NCBI RefSeq assembly: GCF_046542825.1
Contig: NZ_JBKHAQ010000002.1
Coordinates: 21,342 to 85,341, forward strand
Reading direction: 5' to 3'
DNA length: 64,000 bases
DNA from: Rhodosalinus sp046542825
GTDB taxonomy: Bacteria > Pseudomonadota > Alphaproteobacteria > Rhodobacterales > Rhodobacteraceae
Notes under the pieces: generated by a model
What the model saw: the letters and a program-made list of their open reading frames with translations, nothing else
Database searches by the model: none
Told to the model about the DNA's origin: nothing
Shown: positions 16,514 to 25,047 of the stretch, piece by piece
Position numbering within the stretch: position 1 is the stretch's first letter
How the letters are laid out: every line of letters begins with the position of its first letter
Program-made: the position numbers and the translations under genes

Positions 16514-18325
16514 ATGCCGCGCTGTGGCTATGATCCGATGAAAGGGGCCGCGCAGGCGGGCATGGGGCGAACGGGCGGATATTTGCAGAAGTGGGGCGCG
16601 CGCTGGACGCGAGCCGCCAACCGCTATGCCGCCTGGCGTGCCACGCGCGGCCGCGCCGCGACCGCCTTCGTCTCGCAGCCCGAGCCGCGCACCATCGGCA
16701 GCTTGCCGCGCGGCCGTCAGCTTCTGGCCGGGAACCTGATGTTCGCGGGCCATCTGGTCGAGGCGCCGGAGGCCGACCTCTGGGATCTTGGCGTGCCCGA
16801 CCGGGCCTTTCTGGACGAGACGCAGGAATTCGGCTGGCTCGACGATCTGGCGGCGGTGGGCGATGGGCGGGCGCGGCGGCTGGCGCAGCGCTGGCTTGCG
16901 GGCTGGATCGCGCGCTACGGCCGTGGCCGCGGGCCGGGCTGGACGCCCGACCTGACGGCGCGCCGGATGACGCGCTGGATGCATCACGCCGTCTTCCTGC
17001 TGCAGGGGCAGAGCGCGGAGGCACAGACGGCCTATTTCCGCGCGCTCGCCGCGCAGGCCGATTTCCTGTCGCGCCGGTGGAAAGCCACCTCGCCCGGCCT
17101 GCCGCGGTTCGAGGCGCTTTGCGGTCTGGTGCAGGCGGGCCTCGCGCTGGAGGGGATGGGCCGCCTGCTGGCGCCGGCGCAGAAGGGACTGGAACGCAGC
17201 TGCCGGGATCGGATCGACGCCGGCGGCGGCATCGCCACCCGCAACCCCGAGGAGCTGATGGAGGTGCTGAGCCTGCTTGCCTGGACCGAGGCGGCGCTGC
17301 GCGAGGCCGGCCGCGGGGCCGGGCCCGAGCACGCCGCCGCGATGCGGCGCATCGCGCCAGCGCTGCGCGCGCTGCGTCACGCCGACGGCAGCCTGCCGCG
17401 CTTTCACGGCGGCGGGCGCGGCGCGCAGGGCAGGCTTGACGCGGCGCTTTTCGCCGCAGGCGCGCGCGAGGTGCGGCACGAGGGCCTTGCCATGGGATAC
17501 GCGCGGCTGTCCGCCGGCCGGACCAGCGTGATCGTGGATGCCGCGCCACCGCCATCGGGTGCCGCCAGCCGCGATGCCCATGCCGCGACACTGGCGATGG
17601 AAGTGACCTCGGGGCGCCGTCCGCTGATCGTCAATTGCGGTGCGGGCGAAGGCTTCGGTTCCGCCTGGCGCCGGGCGGCACGCTCCACGCCGTCGCATTC
17701 CACGCTGGTCGTCGAGGAGCTGTCGAGCGCGCAGCTGGGCGTGGCTGCGCCCGGTCAGCGCAGCGACCGCGCGCCGCTGGTGTCCGGCCCCGCGCGGGTG
17801 CCCGTCGAGGTCATGCAGACGGACACCGGCGCCCGCCGGTTCGAGGCCGGGCACGACGGCTACCTGGCGGAGTTCGGCCTGACCCATGCGCGGGTGCTGG
17901 AACTGTCGGCGGACGGCCGCACGATAGCGGGCGAGGACCTGCTGCTGGCGCTCGAGGAGGCGGACAAGCGCCGCTTCGACGCGGCGCTGGACGCGCGCCG
18001 GCTGCGCGGAATTGCCTGGCATCTGCGGTTTCACCTGCATCCCGACGCCGATGCGGAACTCGACATGGGCGGCCACGCGGTCTCTGTCGCGCTGCGCTCG
18101 GGCGAGATCTGGGTCTTTCGCCACGACGGGCGGGTGCGGATGACGCTGGAGCCTTCCGTCTACCTGGAGCGCGGGCGGCTCCGGCCGCGGGAGACGAAAC
18201 AGATCGTTTTATCCGGCCGCGCGCTGGAGTATGGCACGCGTGTCCGCTGGTCCCTGGCCAAGGCGCAGGACACCGCGCTCGCGGTGCGCGACTTCGCGAT
18301 GGACGCGGCGGACGCCTTGGAATGA
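16514..18325 (+). CDS. Heparinase II/III family protein
   Basis: A protein of up to 603 residues. The N-terminal two thirds are helical, as in the alpha/alpha toroid of polysaccharide lyases (GWLDDLAAVGDGRARRLA, GLPRFEALCGLVQAG). The C-terminal part from about 330 resembles the beta-sandwich lyase domain: LPRFHGGGRGAQGRLDAALF, HEGLAMGYARLSAGRTSVIV, RPLIVNCGAGEGFGSAW and ARSTPSHSTLVVEE. No convincing signal peptide or membrane span is present, so the protein appears cytoplasmic. Starts at 16538 and 16562 are also possible; the latter has a better purine-rich leader. The gene lies between rsmB and purH, with 19 bp to purH. The substrate is unknown. Confidence 0.82.
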   Translation: MPRCGYDPMKGAAQAGMGRTGGYLQKWGARWTRAANRYAAWRATRGRAATAFVSQPEPRTIGSLPRGRQLLAGNLMFAGHLVEAPEADLWDLGVPDRAFLDETQEFGWLDDLAAVGDGRARRLAQRWLAGWIARYGRGRGPGWTPDLTARRMTRWMHHAVFLLQGQSAEAQTAYFRALAAQADFLSRRWKATSPGLPRFEALCGLVQAGLALEGMGRLLAPAQKGLERSCRDRIDAGGGIATRNPEELMEVLSLLAWTEAALREAGRGAGPEHAAAMRRIAPALRALRHADGSLPRFHGGGRGAQGRLDAALFAAGAREVRHEGLAMGYARLSAGRTSVIVDAAPPPSGAASRDAHAATLAMEVTSGRRPLIVNCGAGEGFGSAWRRAARSTPSHSTLVVEELSSAQLGVAAPGQRSDRAPLVSGPARVPVEVMQTDTGARRFEAGHDGYLAEFGLTHARVLELSADGRTIAGEDLLLALEEADKRRFDAALDARRLRGIAWHLRFHLHPDADAELDMGGHAVSVALRSGEIWVFRHDGRVRMTLEPSVYLERGRLRPRETKQIVLSGRALEYGTRVRWSLAKAQDTALAVRDFAMDAADALE

Positions 18326-18344
18326 TACCCGGAGCCCGTGCCTC

Positions 18345-19934
18345 ATGCCCGATCTCGTCCCGCTGCGCCGTGCGCTGATCTCCGTCTCCGACAAAACCGG
18401 CCTGACCGAACTGGGCCAGGCGCTGGTCGCGCGCGGGGTCGAGATCCTGTCAACCGGCGGCACGGCGCAGGCGCTTCGCGAGGCGGGCTGCCCGGTGACC
18501 GACGTGGCCGAGGTGACGGGGATGCCCGAGATGATGGGCGGCCGGGTCAAGACCCTGCATCCGGCGGTGCACGGCGGGCTGCTGGCACTGCGCGAGGATC
18601 CCGCGCATCTGACCGCGATGGAGGAGCACGGCATCGCGCCCATCGACCTTCTGGTGGTCAACCTCTACCCCTTCGAGGCGACGGTTGCGGCCGGCGCGGA
18701 TGCGGCGCAGGCGATCGAGCAGATCGACATCGGCGGGCCGGCGATGATCCGCGCGGCGGCCAAGAACCACGCCCATGTCGCTGCCGTGGTGGATGTGGAG
18801 GATTATGCCGCGCTGCTGGCGGAACTCGAGGCCAACGATGGCGCGACGACGCTGGCCTTTCGGCAGGGGCTGGCGCTGACGGCCTTCGGGCGCACCGCGG
18901 CCTATGACGCGGCGGTGAGCGGCTGGATGGCCGGGCGCCTCGGCGTTTTCGCCCCGCGGCGGCGGGTGATGGCGGGCAGGCTTGCGGAGGAGCTGCGCTA
19001 CGGCGAGAACCCGCACCAGCGCGCGGCTTTCTACACGGAGGGCGCGCCCGGGCCGAGCGTCGCCAGCGCCACGCAGCTGCAGGGCAAGGCACTGAGCTAC
19101 AACAACATCAACGACACCGACGCGGCCCTTGCGCTGGCGGCCGAGTTCGCCGCCGCCGACGGGCCGGCCTGCGTGATCGTCAAGCACGCCAATCCCTGCG
19201 GCGTGGCGCGCGGTGCCTCGGCGCTCGAGGCCTATCGCAAGGCGCTCGACTGCGACCGGGTCAGCGCCTTCGGCGGGATCGTCGCGCTCAACACGCCACT
19301 CGATGCCGAGACGGCACGCGCGATCCTGGGGCTCTTCACCGAGGTGGTGATCGCGCCGGGGATCAGCGACGAGGCGCAGGCGCTCTTCGCCGAAAAGCCC
19401 AACCTGCGGCTGCTGCTGGCACCGGGGATGCCGGACCCGGCCGAGGCGGGCCTCGCCGTGAGGCAGGTGGCGGGCGGCTGGCTGGTGCAGGACGCCGACA
19501 CCCGCATGGTCGCGCCCGAGGCGCTGCAGGTCGTCACGAAGCGCGCGCCCACGCCGGCGGAACTGGCCGACATGCGCTTTGCCTGGGCGGTGGCCAAGCA
19601 CGTCAAATCCAACGCCATCGTCTACGCGAAGGACGGCGCCACCGTGGGCATCGGCGCCGGTCAGATGAGCCGCGTGGATTCGGCCCGCATCGCCGCCGAA
19701 AAGGCGCGCGCCATGGCCGGGGCGCTGGGACTGGGCGAGCCGCCCACGGTGGGCGCCGCCGTGGCCTCGGACGCCTTCTTTCCCTTCGCGGACGGGATCG
19801 AGGCGCTGGCCGCGGCGGGTGCCACGGCGGTGATCCAGCCCGGCGGCTCGATGCGCGACGCGGAGGTGATCGAGGCGGCCGAGGCGCACGGGATCGCCAT
19901 GGTCCTTACCGGAGAGCGGCATTTCCGGCACTGA
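18345..19934 (+). CDS. purH: Bifunctional AICAR formyltransferase/IMP cyclohydrolase
   Basis: A 529-residue cytoplasmic enzyme for the last two steps of IMP synthesis. The N-terminal cyclohydrolase domain (about 1-200) has ALISVSDKTGLTELGQAL, ILSTGGTAQALREAG, GGRVKTLHPAVHGGLL and LYPFEATV. The transformylase domain includes LRYGENPHQRAAFYTE, GKALSYNNINDTDAAL, VIVKHANPCGVA, SAFGGIVALN, and ends SDAFFPFADGIEAL with PGGSMRDAEVIEAA and MVLTGERHFRH. Length and ending are normal. It follows the heparinase-like gene closely and is followed by a family A repeat. Confidence 0.98.
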   Translation: MPDLVPLRRALISVSDKTGLTELGQALVARGVEILSTGGTAQALREAGCPVTDVAEVTGMPEMMGGRVKTLHPAVHGGLLALREDPAHLTAMEEHGIAPIDLLVVNLYPFEATVAAGADAAQAIEQIDIGGPAMIRAAAKNHAHVAAVVDVEDYAALLAELEANDGATTLAFRQGLALTAFGRTAAYDAAVSGWMAGRLGVFAPRRRVMAGRLAEELRYGENPHQRAAFYTEGAPGPSVASATQLQGKALSYNNINDTDAALALAAEFAAADGPACVIVKHANPCGVARGASALEAYRKALDCDRVSAFGGIVALNTPLDAETARAILGLFTEVVIAPGISDEAQALFAEKPNLRLLLAPGMPDPAEAGLAVRQVAGGWLVQDADTRMVAPEALQVVTKRAPTPAELADMRFAWAVAKHVKSNAIVYAKDGATVGIGAGQMSRVDSARIAAEKARAMAGALGLGEPPTVGAAVASDAFFPFADGIEALAAAGATAVIQPGGSMRDAEVIEAAEAHGIAMVLTGERHFRH

Positions 19935-19943
19935 GCGCGGGCA

Positions 19944-20014
19944 AAGGGGGGGGCTCTGCCCCCCGTCCGGCTGCGCCGGACTCCCCCCGGGGTATTTTCA
20001 GCAAGAGGAAGGAC
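19944..20014 (+). repeat. Double-hairpin GGTATTT element (repeat family A, copy 2)
   Basis: After purH: ggggggc-tct-gcccccc (19948-19964), tccggc-tgc-gccgga (19966-19980), then ctccccccgggGTATTTtcagcaagaggaagga. Order, loop tgc and tail match the copy after dnaE2. It fills most of the 106-bp gap before lspA. Confidence 0.8.
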
Positions 20015-20040
20015 CGACGGGTGCAGGAAGGGGCTGAACG

Positions 20041-20520
20041 GTGCGGCTGATGAGCTGGGTCGCGGTGGCGGTCTTCGTGATCGACCAGGCGCTGAAATAC
20101 TACGTGGTGCATGTGCTGGCGCTGGCGCAGGTGCGGGCGATCGACGTGTTTCCGCCCTATCTGAACCTGCGCATGGCCTGGAACACGGGGATAAACTTCG
20201 GCCTGTTCTCCGGCGGATCGGACACGGCGCGCTGGGTGCTGATCGGCCTTGCGCTGGCGATCTCGCTCGCTGTCGTCGTCTGGATGTGGCGCGATCCTCC
20301 GGGGCGGTGGGGGCTGGTCGCGGCCGGGCTGCTGGTGGGAGGTGCGCTGGGCAACGTGGTCGACCGGCTGGTTTATGGCGCGGTGGCAGATTTCCTGAAC
20401 ATGTCGTGCTGCGGGATCGACAATCCCTTTGCCTTCAACGTGGCCGACATCTCGATCTTCGCGGGTGCGCTGGGGCTGGTGGTCTTCACCGGTGAGGGGT
20501 CGGGCAAGAAGACCCCGTGA
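20041..20520 (+). CDS. lspA: Lipoprotein signal peptidase
   Basis: A 159-residue inner-membrane aspartyl protease that cleaves the signal peptide of diacylated prolipoproteins. Four hydrophobic segments are visible (about 3-20, 60-80, 88-110, 135-152). The family motifs are FVIDQALKYYVV, LRMAWNTGINFGLFSG, GGALGNVVDRLVYGAVADFL with the first catalytic Asp, and NPFAFNVADISIFAG with the second. The start is GTG at 20041; an ATG three codons later (20050) is equally possible. It overlaps the next upstream-extended frame by 4 bp, and a lipoprotein that would be its substrate lies immediately downstream. Confidence 0.95.
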   Translation: MRLMSWVAVAVFVIDQALKYYVVHVLALAQVRAIDVFPPYLNLRMAWNTGINFGLFSGGSDTARWVLIGLALAISLAVVVWMWRDPPGRWGLVAAGLLVGGALGNVVDRLVYGAVADFLNMSCCGIDNPFAFNVADISIFAGALGLVVFTGEGSGKKTP

Positions 20521-20570
20521 CGCGCGGCGCCGGATGGGATAGACCTGCGCCCGAACGACGGAGGGTGACG

Positions 20571-21089
20571 ATGCGGGCGCTACGCTTGGCGGTGCTGGGA
20601 CTGACCCTGACGGGGATTGCGGCCTGCAGCAACGACGGCCGGCTGCGGGATTTCTCGAATCCCGCCGAGGGGCCCGAGGAATTCGCCGTCGTGCCCAACA
20701 AACCCCTGCAGCAGCCGCCGTCCTTCGCGGAGCTTCCGCCGCCGGCGCCGGGCGGGGCCAGTCGCACGGACCTGACGCCCAATGCGGATGCGGTGGCGGC
20801 GCTGGGCGGCAACCCGGCGCGGCTTGCGCCCTCGGGCGTGCCGGCGTCGGACGCGGCGCTGGTGGCATCCGCGCAGCGTTACGGCGTGCCGGAGAACATC
20901 CGCTCCCAGCTTGCGGCGGAGGATGCGGCCTTCCGCAGGGGCAAGTCGCGGTTCACCAACATCCGGATCGTTGCCGTCGACCGCTACAGCCAGGCCTACC
21001 GCAGCCAGGCGCTCGATCCCTTCGAGGCGCAGCGGCAGTATCGCGCGGCGGGCGCGCGCACGCCGACCGCGCCCCCGGAGCTGCGTTGA
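20571..21089 (+). CDS. DUF3035 lipoprotein (BamF-like)
   Basis: A 172-residue lipoprotein. The signal peptide ends in the lipobox LTGIAAC (Cys near 18), followed by a Pro-rich stretch (EFAVVPNKPLQQPPSFAELPPP), an arrangement shared by DUF3035 proteins. This family has been described in alphaproteobacteria as a component of the outer-membrane beta-barrel assembly machine (BamF); I infer that role from family membership. The ATG at 20571 is chosen because it places the lipobox correctly and follows GGAGGGTGACG. It lies between lspA and the M16 peptidase genes, a conserved order in Rhodobacterales. Confidence 0.85.
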   Translation: MRALRLAVLGLTLTGIAACSNDGRLRDFSNPAEGPEEFAVVPNKPLQQPPSFAELPPPAPGGASRTDLTPNADAVAALGGNPARLAPSGVPASDAALVASAQRYGVPENIRSQLAAEDAAFRRGKSRFTNIRIVAVDRYSQAYRSQALDPFEAQRQYRAAGARTPTAPPELR

Positions 21090-21171
21090 GCGCGCTCACA
21101 AAGGCGTAGGCGCGGCTTGATCTCTTGTCGAAGCCGCCCAGTTGCAAGCTGGGCATGAATGGAGGTGGCGG

Positions 21172-22578
21172 ATGCGCCGACTCGCGAAAACGCTGGCTGT
21201 GGTTCTGGCGCTTGGCCCGGCCGCAGCCGGGATGGCGGCAGAGAACGTCACGGGCTTCACCCTCGACAACGGGATGGAGGTCGTGGTGATCGAGGATCAC
21301 CGCGCACCGCTCGTGGTGCACATGGTCTGGTATCGCGCGGGCGCGGCGGACGAGCCGCCGGGCCAGTCGGGCGCCGCGCATTTCCTCGAGCACCTGATGT
21401 TCAAGGGCACCGAAGAGCTTGAGCCGGGCGAGTTCTCGGCCACCGTCGCGGCGCAGGGCGGGCGGGACAATGCCTTTACCAGTTACGACTACACCGCCTA
21501 TTTCCAGCGGGTGGCGGCCGACCGGCTGGGCCTGATGATGGAGATGGAAGCCGACCGGATGACCAACCTCGCACTTGCCGAGGAGGACATCGTGACAGAG
21601 CGCGGCGTCGTGCTGGAGGAGCGCAACCAGCGGGTGGAGAACGAGCCCGGCGCGCTCTTCCGCGAGCAGGTCTCGGCGGCGCTGTGGCTCAACCATCCCT
21701 ACGGCGCGCCGGTGATCGGCTGGCAGCACGAGATCGCGGCGCTGGATGAGGCGGCGGTCAAGGCCTTCTACCGCCGCTTCTATGCGCCCAACAACGCGAT
21801 CCTGATCGTGGCGGGCGACACCACGCCCGAAGAGGTTCGGCGGCTGGCCGAAGAACACTATGGCCCGATCCCGGAGAACCCCGCGGTAAGGGCCCTGGAC
21901 CGGCCGAAGGAGCCGCCGCACCGCGCCGCCCGCCGCGTCAAGATGGAGGATGCGCGCGTCGCCCAGCCCTACGTGATGCGCCAGTATCGCGCGCCCAAGC
22001 GGAATCCGGGCGATCAGGAACAGGCCGCGGCACTGCTTCTGCTGGCCGAGATCCTGGGCGGCGGGCAGACCTCGGTCCTCACGCAGCGGCTGCAGTTCGA
22101 AGAGCAGCTTTCGGTCTATGCCGGGGCCTATTACGGCGCGACGCGGCGGGACGATTCGACCATCGGCTTCTTCGTCGTGCCCTCGGAGGGCGTGTCGCTG
22201 GAGGAAGCCGAGGAGGCGCTGGACCGCGTTCTGGAGGACTTCATGGAAACGGGCGTGGATTCCGAACAGCTGGATCGCATCAAGCTGCAGCTGCGCGCCT
22301 CGCTGATCTACGAGCGGGACGATGTGCAGGCGCTGGCCAACCGGTACGGCCGGGCGCTGGCCTCGGGCCTCACGCTCGACGATATCGCGGCCTGGCCCGA
22401 GGTGCTGCAGGCGGTGACCGAAGAGGACATCATGGCGGTGGCGCGCGAGGTGCTGGTTCCCGAAAGCTCGGTCACAGGCTGGCTGTCGGCTGGCGACTCG
22501 CCTGTCCCCGCGCCGGACGCGGGCCAGCCCGCGCTGCCGGACGCGGGGGCCGTGACGCCCGAGGAGGTGACGCAATGA
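21172..22578 (+). CDS. M16 family zinc peptidase (catalytic member)
   Basis: A 468-residue exported insulinase-family protease. Signal peptide about 1-22 (ALGPAAAGMAA). The inverted zinc motif HxxEH is present as AAHFLEHLMFKGT near residue 70, with the distal Glu in EDIVTERGVVLEERNQRVEN; NNAILIVAGD is a conserved strand. The C-terminal half (from about 255) is the second, non-catalytic repeat. The start at 21172 has GGAGGTGGCGG before it. It overlaps the following M16 gene by 4 bp, so the two are translated together and probably form a heterodimer, as other bacterial M16B pairs do. The substrate is unknown; periplasmic peptides are likely. Confidence 0.93.
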   Translation: MRRLAKTLAVVLALGPAAAGMAAENVTGFTLDNGMEVVVIEDHRAPLVVHMVWYRAGAADEPPGQSGAAHFLEHLMFKGTEELEPGEFSATVAAQGGRDNAFTSYDYTAYFQRVAADRLGLMMEMEADRMTNLALAEEDIVTERGVVLEERNQRVENEPGALFREQVSAALWLNHPYGAPVIGWQHEIAALDEAAVKAFYRRFYAPNNAILIVAGDTTPEEVRRLAEEHYGPIPENPAVRALDRPKEPPHRAARRVKMEDARVAQPYVMRQYRAPKRNPGDQEQAAALLLLAEILGGGQTSVLTQRLQFEEQLSVYAGAYYGATRRDDSTIGFFVVPSEGVSLEEAEEALDRVLEDFMETGVDSEQLDRIKLQLRASLIYERDDVQALANRYGRALASGLTLDDIAAWPEVLQAVTEEDIMAVAREVLVPESSVTGWLSAGDSPVPAPDAGQPALPDAGAVTPEEVTQ

Positions 22579-23915
22579 CGCCCCGTTTCTTCTCCCGTCT
22601 CGCGGCTGCGATGCTGCTGACGCTCGCCGCGGCCTTGCCCGCGCGCGCCGCGGTCGAGATCGAGGAAGTGACCAGCCCGGGCGGCATCACCGCATGGCTG
22701 GTCGAGGATCGGAACATTCCCTTCGTCGCGCTCGAAATCCGCTTTCAGGGCGGCACCTCGCTGGACGCGCCGGGCAAGCGGGGCGCGGTGCATCTGATGA
22801 CCTCGCTGCTCGGGGAGGGCGCGGGCGACATGGACGCGCAGGGCTTTGCCCGCGCGGTCGAGGGCGTGGCGGCGGATTTCGACTATGACGCCGGCGACGA
22901 CGTCGTCTCGGTCTCCGCCCGCTTCCTGACCGAGACGCGGGACGAGGCGGTGGAGTTGTTGCGTGCCTCGCTGGTCGAGCCGCGCTTCGATGCGGACGCG
23001 GTCGAGCGGGTCCGCGCGCAGGCGGTCTCGGCCATCCGGTCGGATCTGCAGGATCCGTCGGTGATCGCGGGCCGCGCCTTCGACAGGGTGGCCTTTGGCG
23101 ATCATCCCTACGGCACCGCACCCGACGGCACGCCGGAAAGTGTCGCTGCGCTGACCCGCGACGACCTGATCGCGGCGCATGGCGACGCGCTCGCGCGCGA
23201 CCGGATCTTCGTGGGCGCGGCGGGCGACATCACGGCAGAGGAACTGGGCGCGCTGCTCGACGAGCTCTTGGGCGATCTGCCGGCAGAGGGCGCGCCGCTG
23301 CCCGAGGACGCGGAAGTTGGCCTGTCAGGCGGCGTCAAGGTGGTGGAATTCGACACGCCGCAGTCGGTCGCGGTCTTCGGGCACGAGGGCCTGCCGCGCG
23401 ACCACGAGGATTTCTTCGAGGCCTTCGTGCTGAACCAGATCGTGGGCGGCGGCGGCTTCGAAAGCCGTCTGATGCAGGAAGTGCGCGAGAAGCGGGGCCT
23501 GACCTACGGCGTCTATTCCTACCTCGCGCCGAAGGATCACGCGGCGCTCTACCTGGGGCGCGTGGCCTCTGCCAACGACCGCATCGCGGAGGCGATCGGG
23601 GTGATCCGCGACGAGTGGGAAAGCGTGGCCGAGGAGGGCGTGAGCGCGCAGGAGCTGGAGGATGCCAAGACCTATCTGACCGGCGCCTATCCGCTGCGCT
23701 TCGACGGGAACGGTCCGATCGCCAACATCCTCGTCGGCATGCAGATGGACGGGCTGCCGATCGACTATGCAGAGACCCGCAACGACAAGGTGCGTGCGAT
23801 GACGCTGGAGGAAATCAACCGTGTCGCCGCCGACCTCTTCGATCCCGAAAGCCTGACCTTCGTCGTGGCCGGCCGGCCCGAGGGCCTGGAGGACGCCGAG
23901 CCCTTGTCGCAGTAA
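22575..23915 (+). CDS. M16 family peptidase, non-catalytic partner
   Basis: A 446-residue exported protein with a signal peptide (LLTLAAALPARA) and two M16 repeats. The HxxEH zinc motif is replaced by VHLMTSLLGEG near residue 72, so it should not bind zinc. It keeps the Arg/Tyr pair of the partner subunit in EVREKRGLTYGVYSYL near 310-325, which in M16B heterodimers contributes to the active site of the zinc-bearing subunit. It overlaps the catalytic gene by 4 bp. A 17-bp tandem repeat begins at its stop codon. Confidence 0.92.
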   Translation: MTPRFFSRLAAAMLLTLAAALPARAAVEIEEVTSPGGITAWLVEDRNIPFVALEIRFQGGTSLDAPGKRGAVHLMTSLLGEGAGDMDAQGFARAVEGVAADFDYDAGDDVVSVSARFLTETRDEAVELLRASLVEPRFDADAVERVRAQAVSAIRSDLQDPSVIAGRAFDRVAFGDHPYGTAPDGTPESVAALTRDDLIAAHGDALARDRIFVGAAGDITAEELGALLDELLGDLPAEGAPLPEDAEVGLSGGVKVVEFDTPQSVAVFGHEGLPRDHEDFFEAFVLNQIVGGGGFESRLMQEVREKRGLTYGVYSYLAPKDHAALYLGRVASANDRIAEAIGVIRDEWESVAEEGVSAQELEDAKTYLTGAYPLRFDGNGPIANILVGMQMDGLPIDYAETRNDKVRAMTLEEINRVAADLFDPESLTFVVAGRPEGLEDAEPLSQ

Positions 23916-23980
23916 GGCGTGACGGGCAGTGAGGCGTGACGGTCAGTGAGGCGTGACCAGAAGTGAGGCTTGACCAGATC
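23913..23980. repeat. Four tandem copies of a 17-bp repeat
   Basis: Four head-to-tail 17-bp units start exactly at the TAA of the M16 gene: taaggcgtgacgggcag, tgaggcgtgacggtcag, tgaggcgtgaccagaag, tgaggcttgaccagatc. Each unit carries a stop-like TRA and a GTGAC/TTGAC core. The block lies between convergent genes (M16 on plus, dapA on minus). Confidence 0.85.
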
Positions 23981-24043
23981 GTGCGGGCGCATCCCGCCAC
24001 AGGGCGCACCGCAGGGTGCGACGAGCGCATGCCGCAGATGGCC

Positions 24044-24919
24044 TCAGTTGATCAAGCCGGCGTGGCGCATCGCGTCCCGCACGCGCGCCTTCGTGCCCTC
24101 TGTCAGACCGACGAGCGGCAGCCGCGTGTCGGGCTCGCACAGGTCCAGCACCGACAGGCCGAACTTCGCCCCCACCAGCCCCGGCTCCGCAAAGATCGCC
24201 TTGTGCAGCGGCATCAGCCGGTCCTGGATCGACAGCGCGCGGGCGTAGTCGTTGGCGAGGCAGGCCTCCTGCATCTCGGCACAGAGCCGCGGCGCCACGT
24301 TGGCCGTCACCGAAATGCAGCCGCGGCCGCCCTGCGCGTTGAAGCCGTGCGCGGTGGCATCCTCGCCCGAGATCTGCAGGAAATCGGGGCCGCAGAGCAT
24401 CCGCTGCCGGCAGACACGGTCCAGATCGCCGGTCGCGTCCTTCACTCCCACGATGCGCGGCAGGCGCGCAAGCTCCGCCATCGTCTCCACGGACATGTCC
24501 ACGGCCGAGCGGCCGGGGATGTTGTAGATGATGATCGGCAGTCCGGCGCAGTCGTGCAGCGCGCGGAAATGCGCGATCAGCCCGGCCTGCGTGGGCTTGT
24601 TGTAATAGGGCGTGACCACCAGCGCGCCATCGGCGCCCACCCGCTCTGCATGCTGGGTGAAGCGGATCGCCTCGTTCGTGTTGTTGGACCCGGTGCCGGC
24701 GATCACCGGCAGCCGCCCCGCGGCAAAACGAACGACAGAGGCCACGACCTCCTCGTGTTCGGCATGGGTCAGCGTGGGGCTTTCGCCAGTGGTGCCCACG
24801 GCAACAAGGCCGTGGCTGCCCTCTGCCACGTGCCAGTCCACCAGCCGTTCCAGCGCGGCGTAATCCACCGCGCCGTCCCGGAACGGCGTGACCAGCGCGG
24901 GCAGCGATCCCTGGAACAT
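24044..24919 (-). CDS. dapA: 4-hydroxy-tetrahydrodipicolinate synthase
   Basis: A 291-residue TIM-barrel class I aldolase that condenses pyruvate with aspartate semialdehyde at the start of the lysine/DAP branch. It has ALVTPFRDG, VAVGTTGESPTL with the pyruvate-binding TTGE, PYYNKPTQAGL, the catalytic Tyr near 132 in IYNIPGRS and the Schiff-base Lys near 160 in VGVKDATGD. GEDATAHGFNAQGGRGCISVTAN is the conserved C-terminal region. The start at 24919 is supported by a GGAGCG-type leader. It is divergent from the lytic transglycosylase gene, 128 bp away, so two wall-related genes may share a control region. Confidence 0.97.
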   Translation of the reverse strand: MFQGSLPALVTPFRDGAVDYAALERLVDWHVAEGSHGLVAVGTTGESPTLTHAEHEEVVASVVRFAAGRLPVIAGTGSNNTNEAIRFTQHAERVGADGALVVTPYYNKPTQAGLIAHFRALHDCAGLPIIIYNIPGRSAVDMSVETMAELARLPRIVGVKDATGDLDRVCRQRMLCGPDFLQISGEDATAHGFNAQGGRGCISVTANVAPRLCAEMQEACLANDYARALSIQDRLMPLHKAIFAEPGLVGAKFGLSVLDLCEPDTRLPLVGLTEGTKARVRDAMRHAGLIN

Positions 24920-25047
24920 GACGCGCTCCTTCGTCCTTCTGCGAGCCGCGCGCGCCCGGCGATCGCCCGCCCAGGCCGGCGAGACGCCCTTGCTGCACCG
25001 TGCGGCCGCGATAATCTGCGCGTGTCTATGTTGCGCGGGAGGCCGGA

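Noticed and set aside
14936..18124. Very long minus-strand open frame (over 1000 codons) across the heparinase-like and rsmB genes
   Set aside because: It is antisense to two well-supported genes and consists of Arg/His/Gln/Ala-rich sequence typical of reading high-GC genes backwards. Only its last 59 codons (DUF1674) are real.
23913..23980. CRISPR array
   Set aside because: The 17-bp units are contiguous with no spacers and no cas genes are present.
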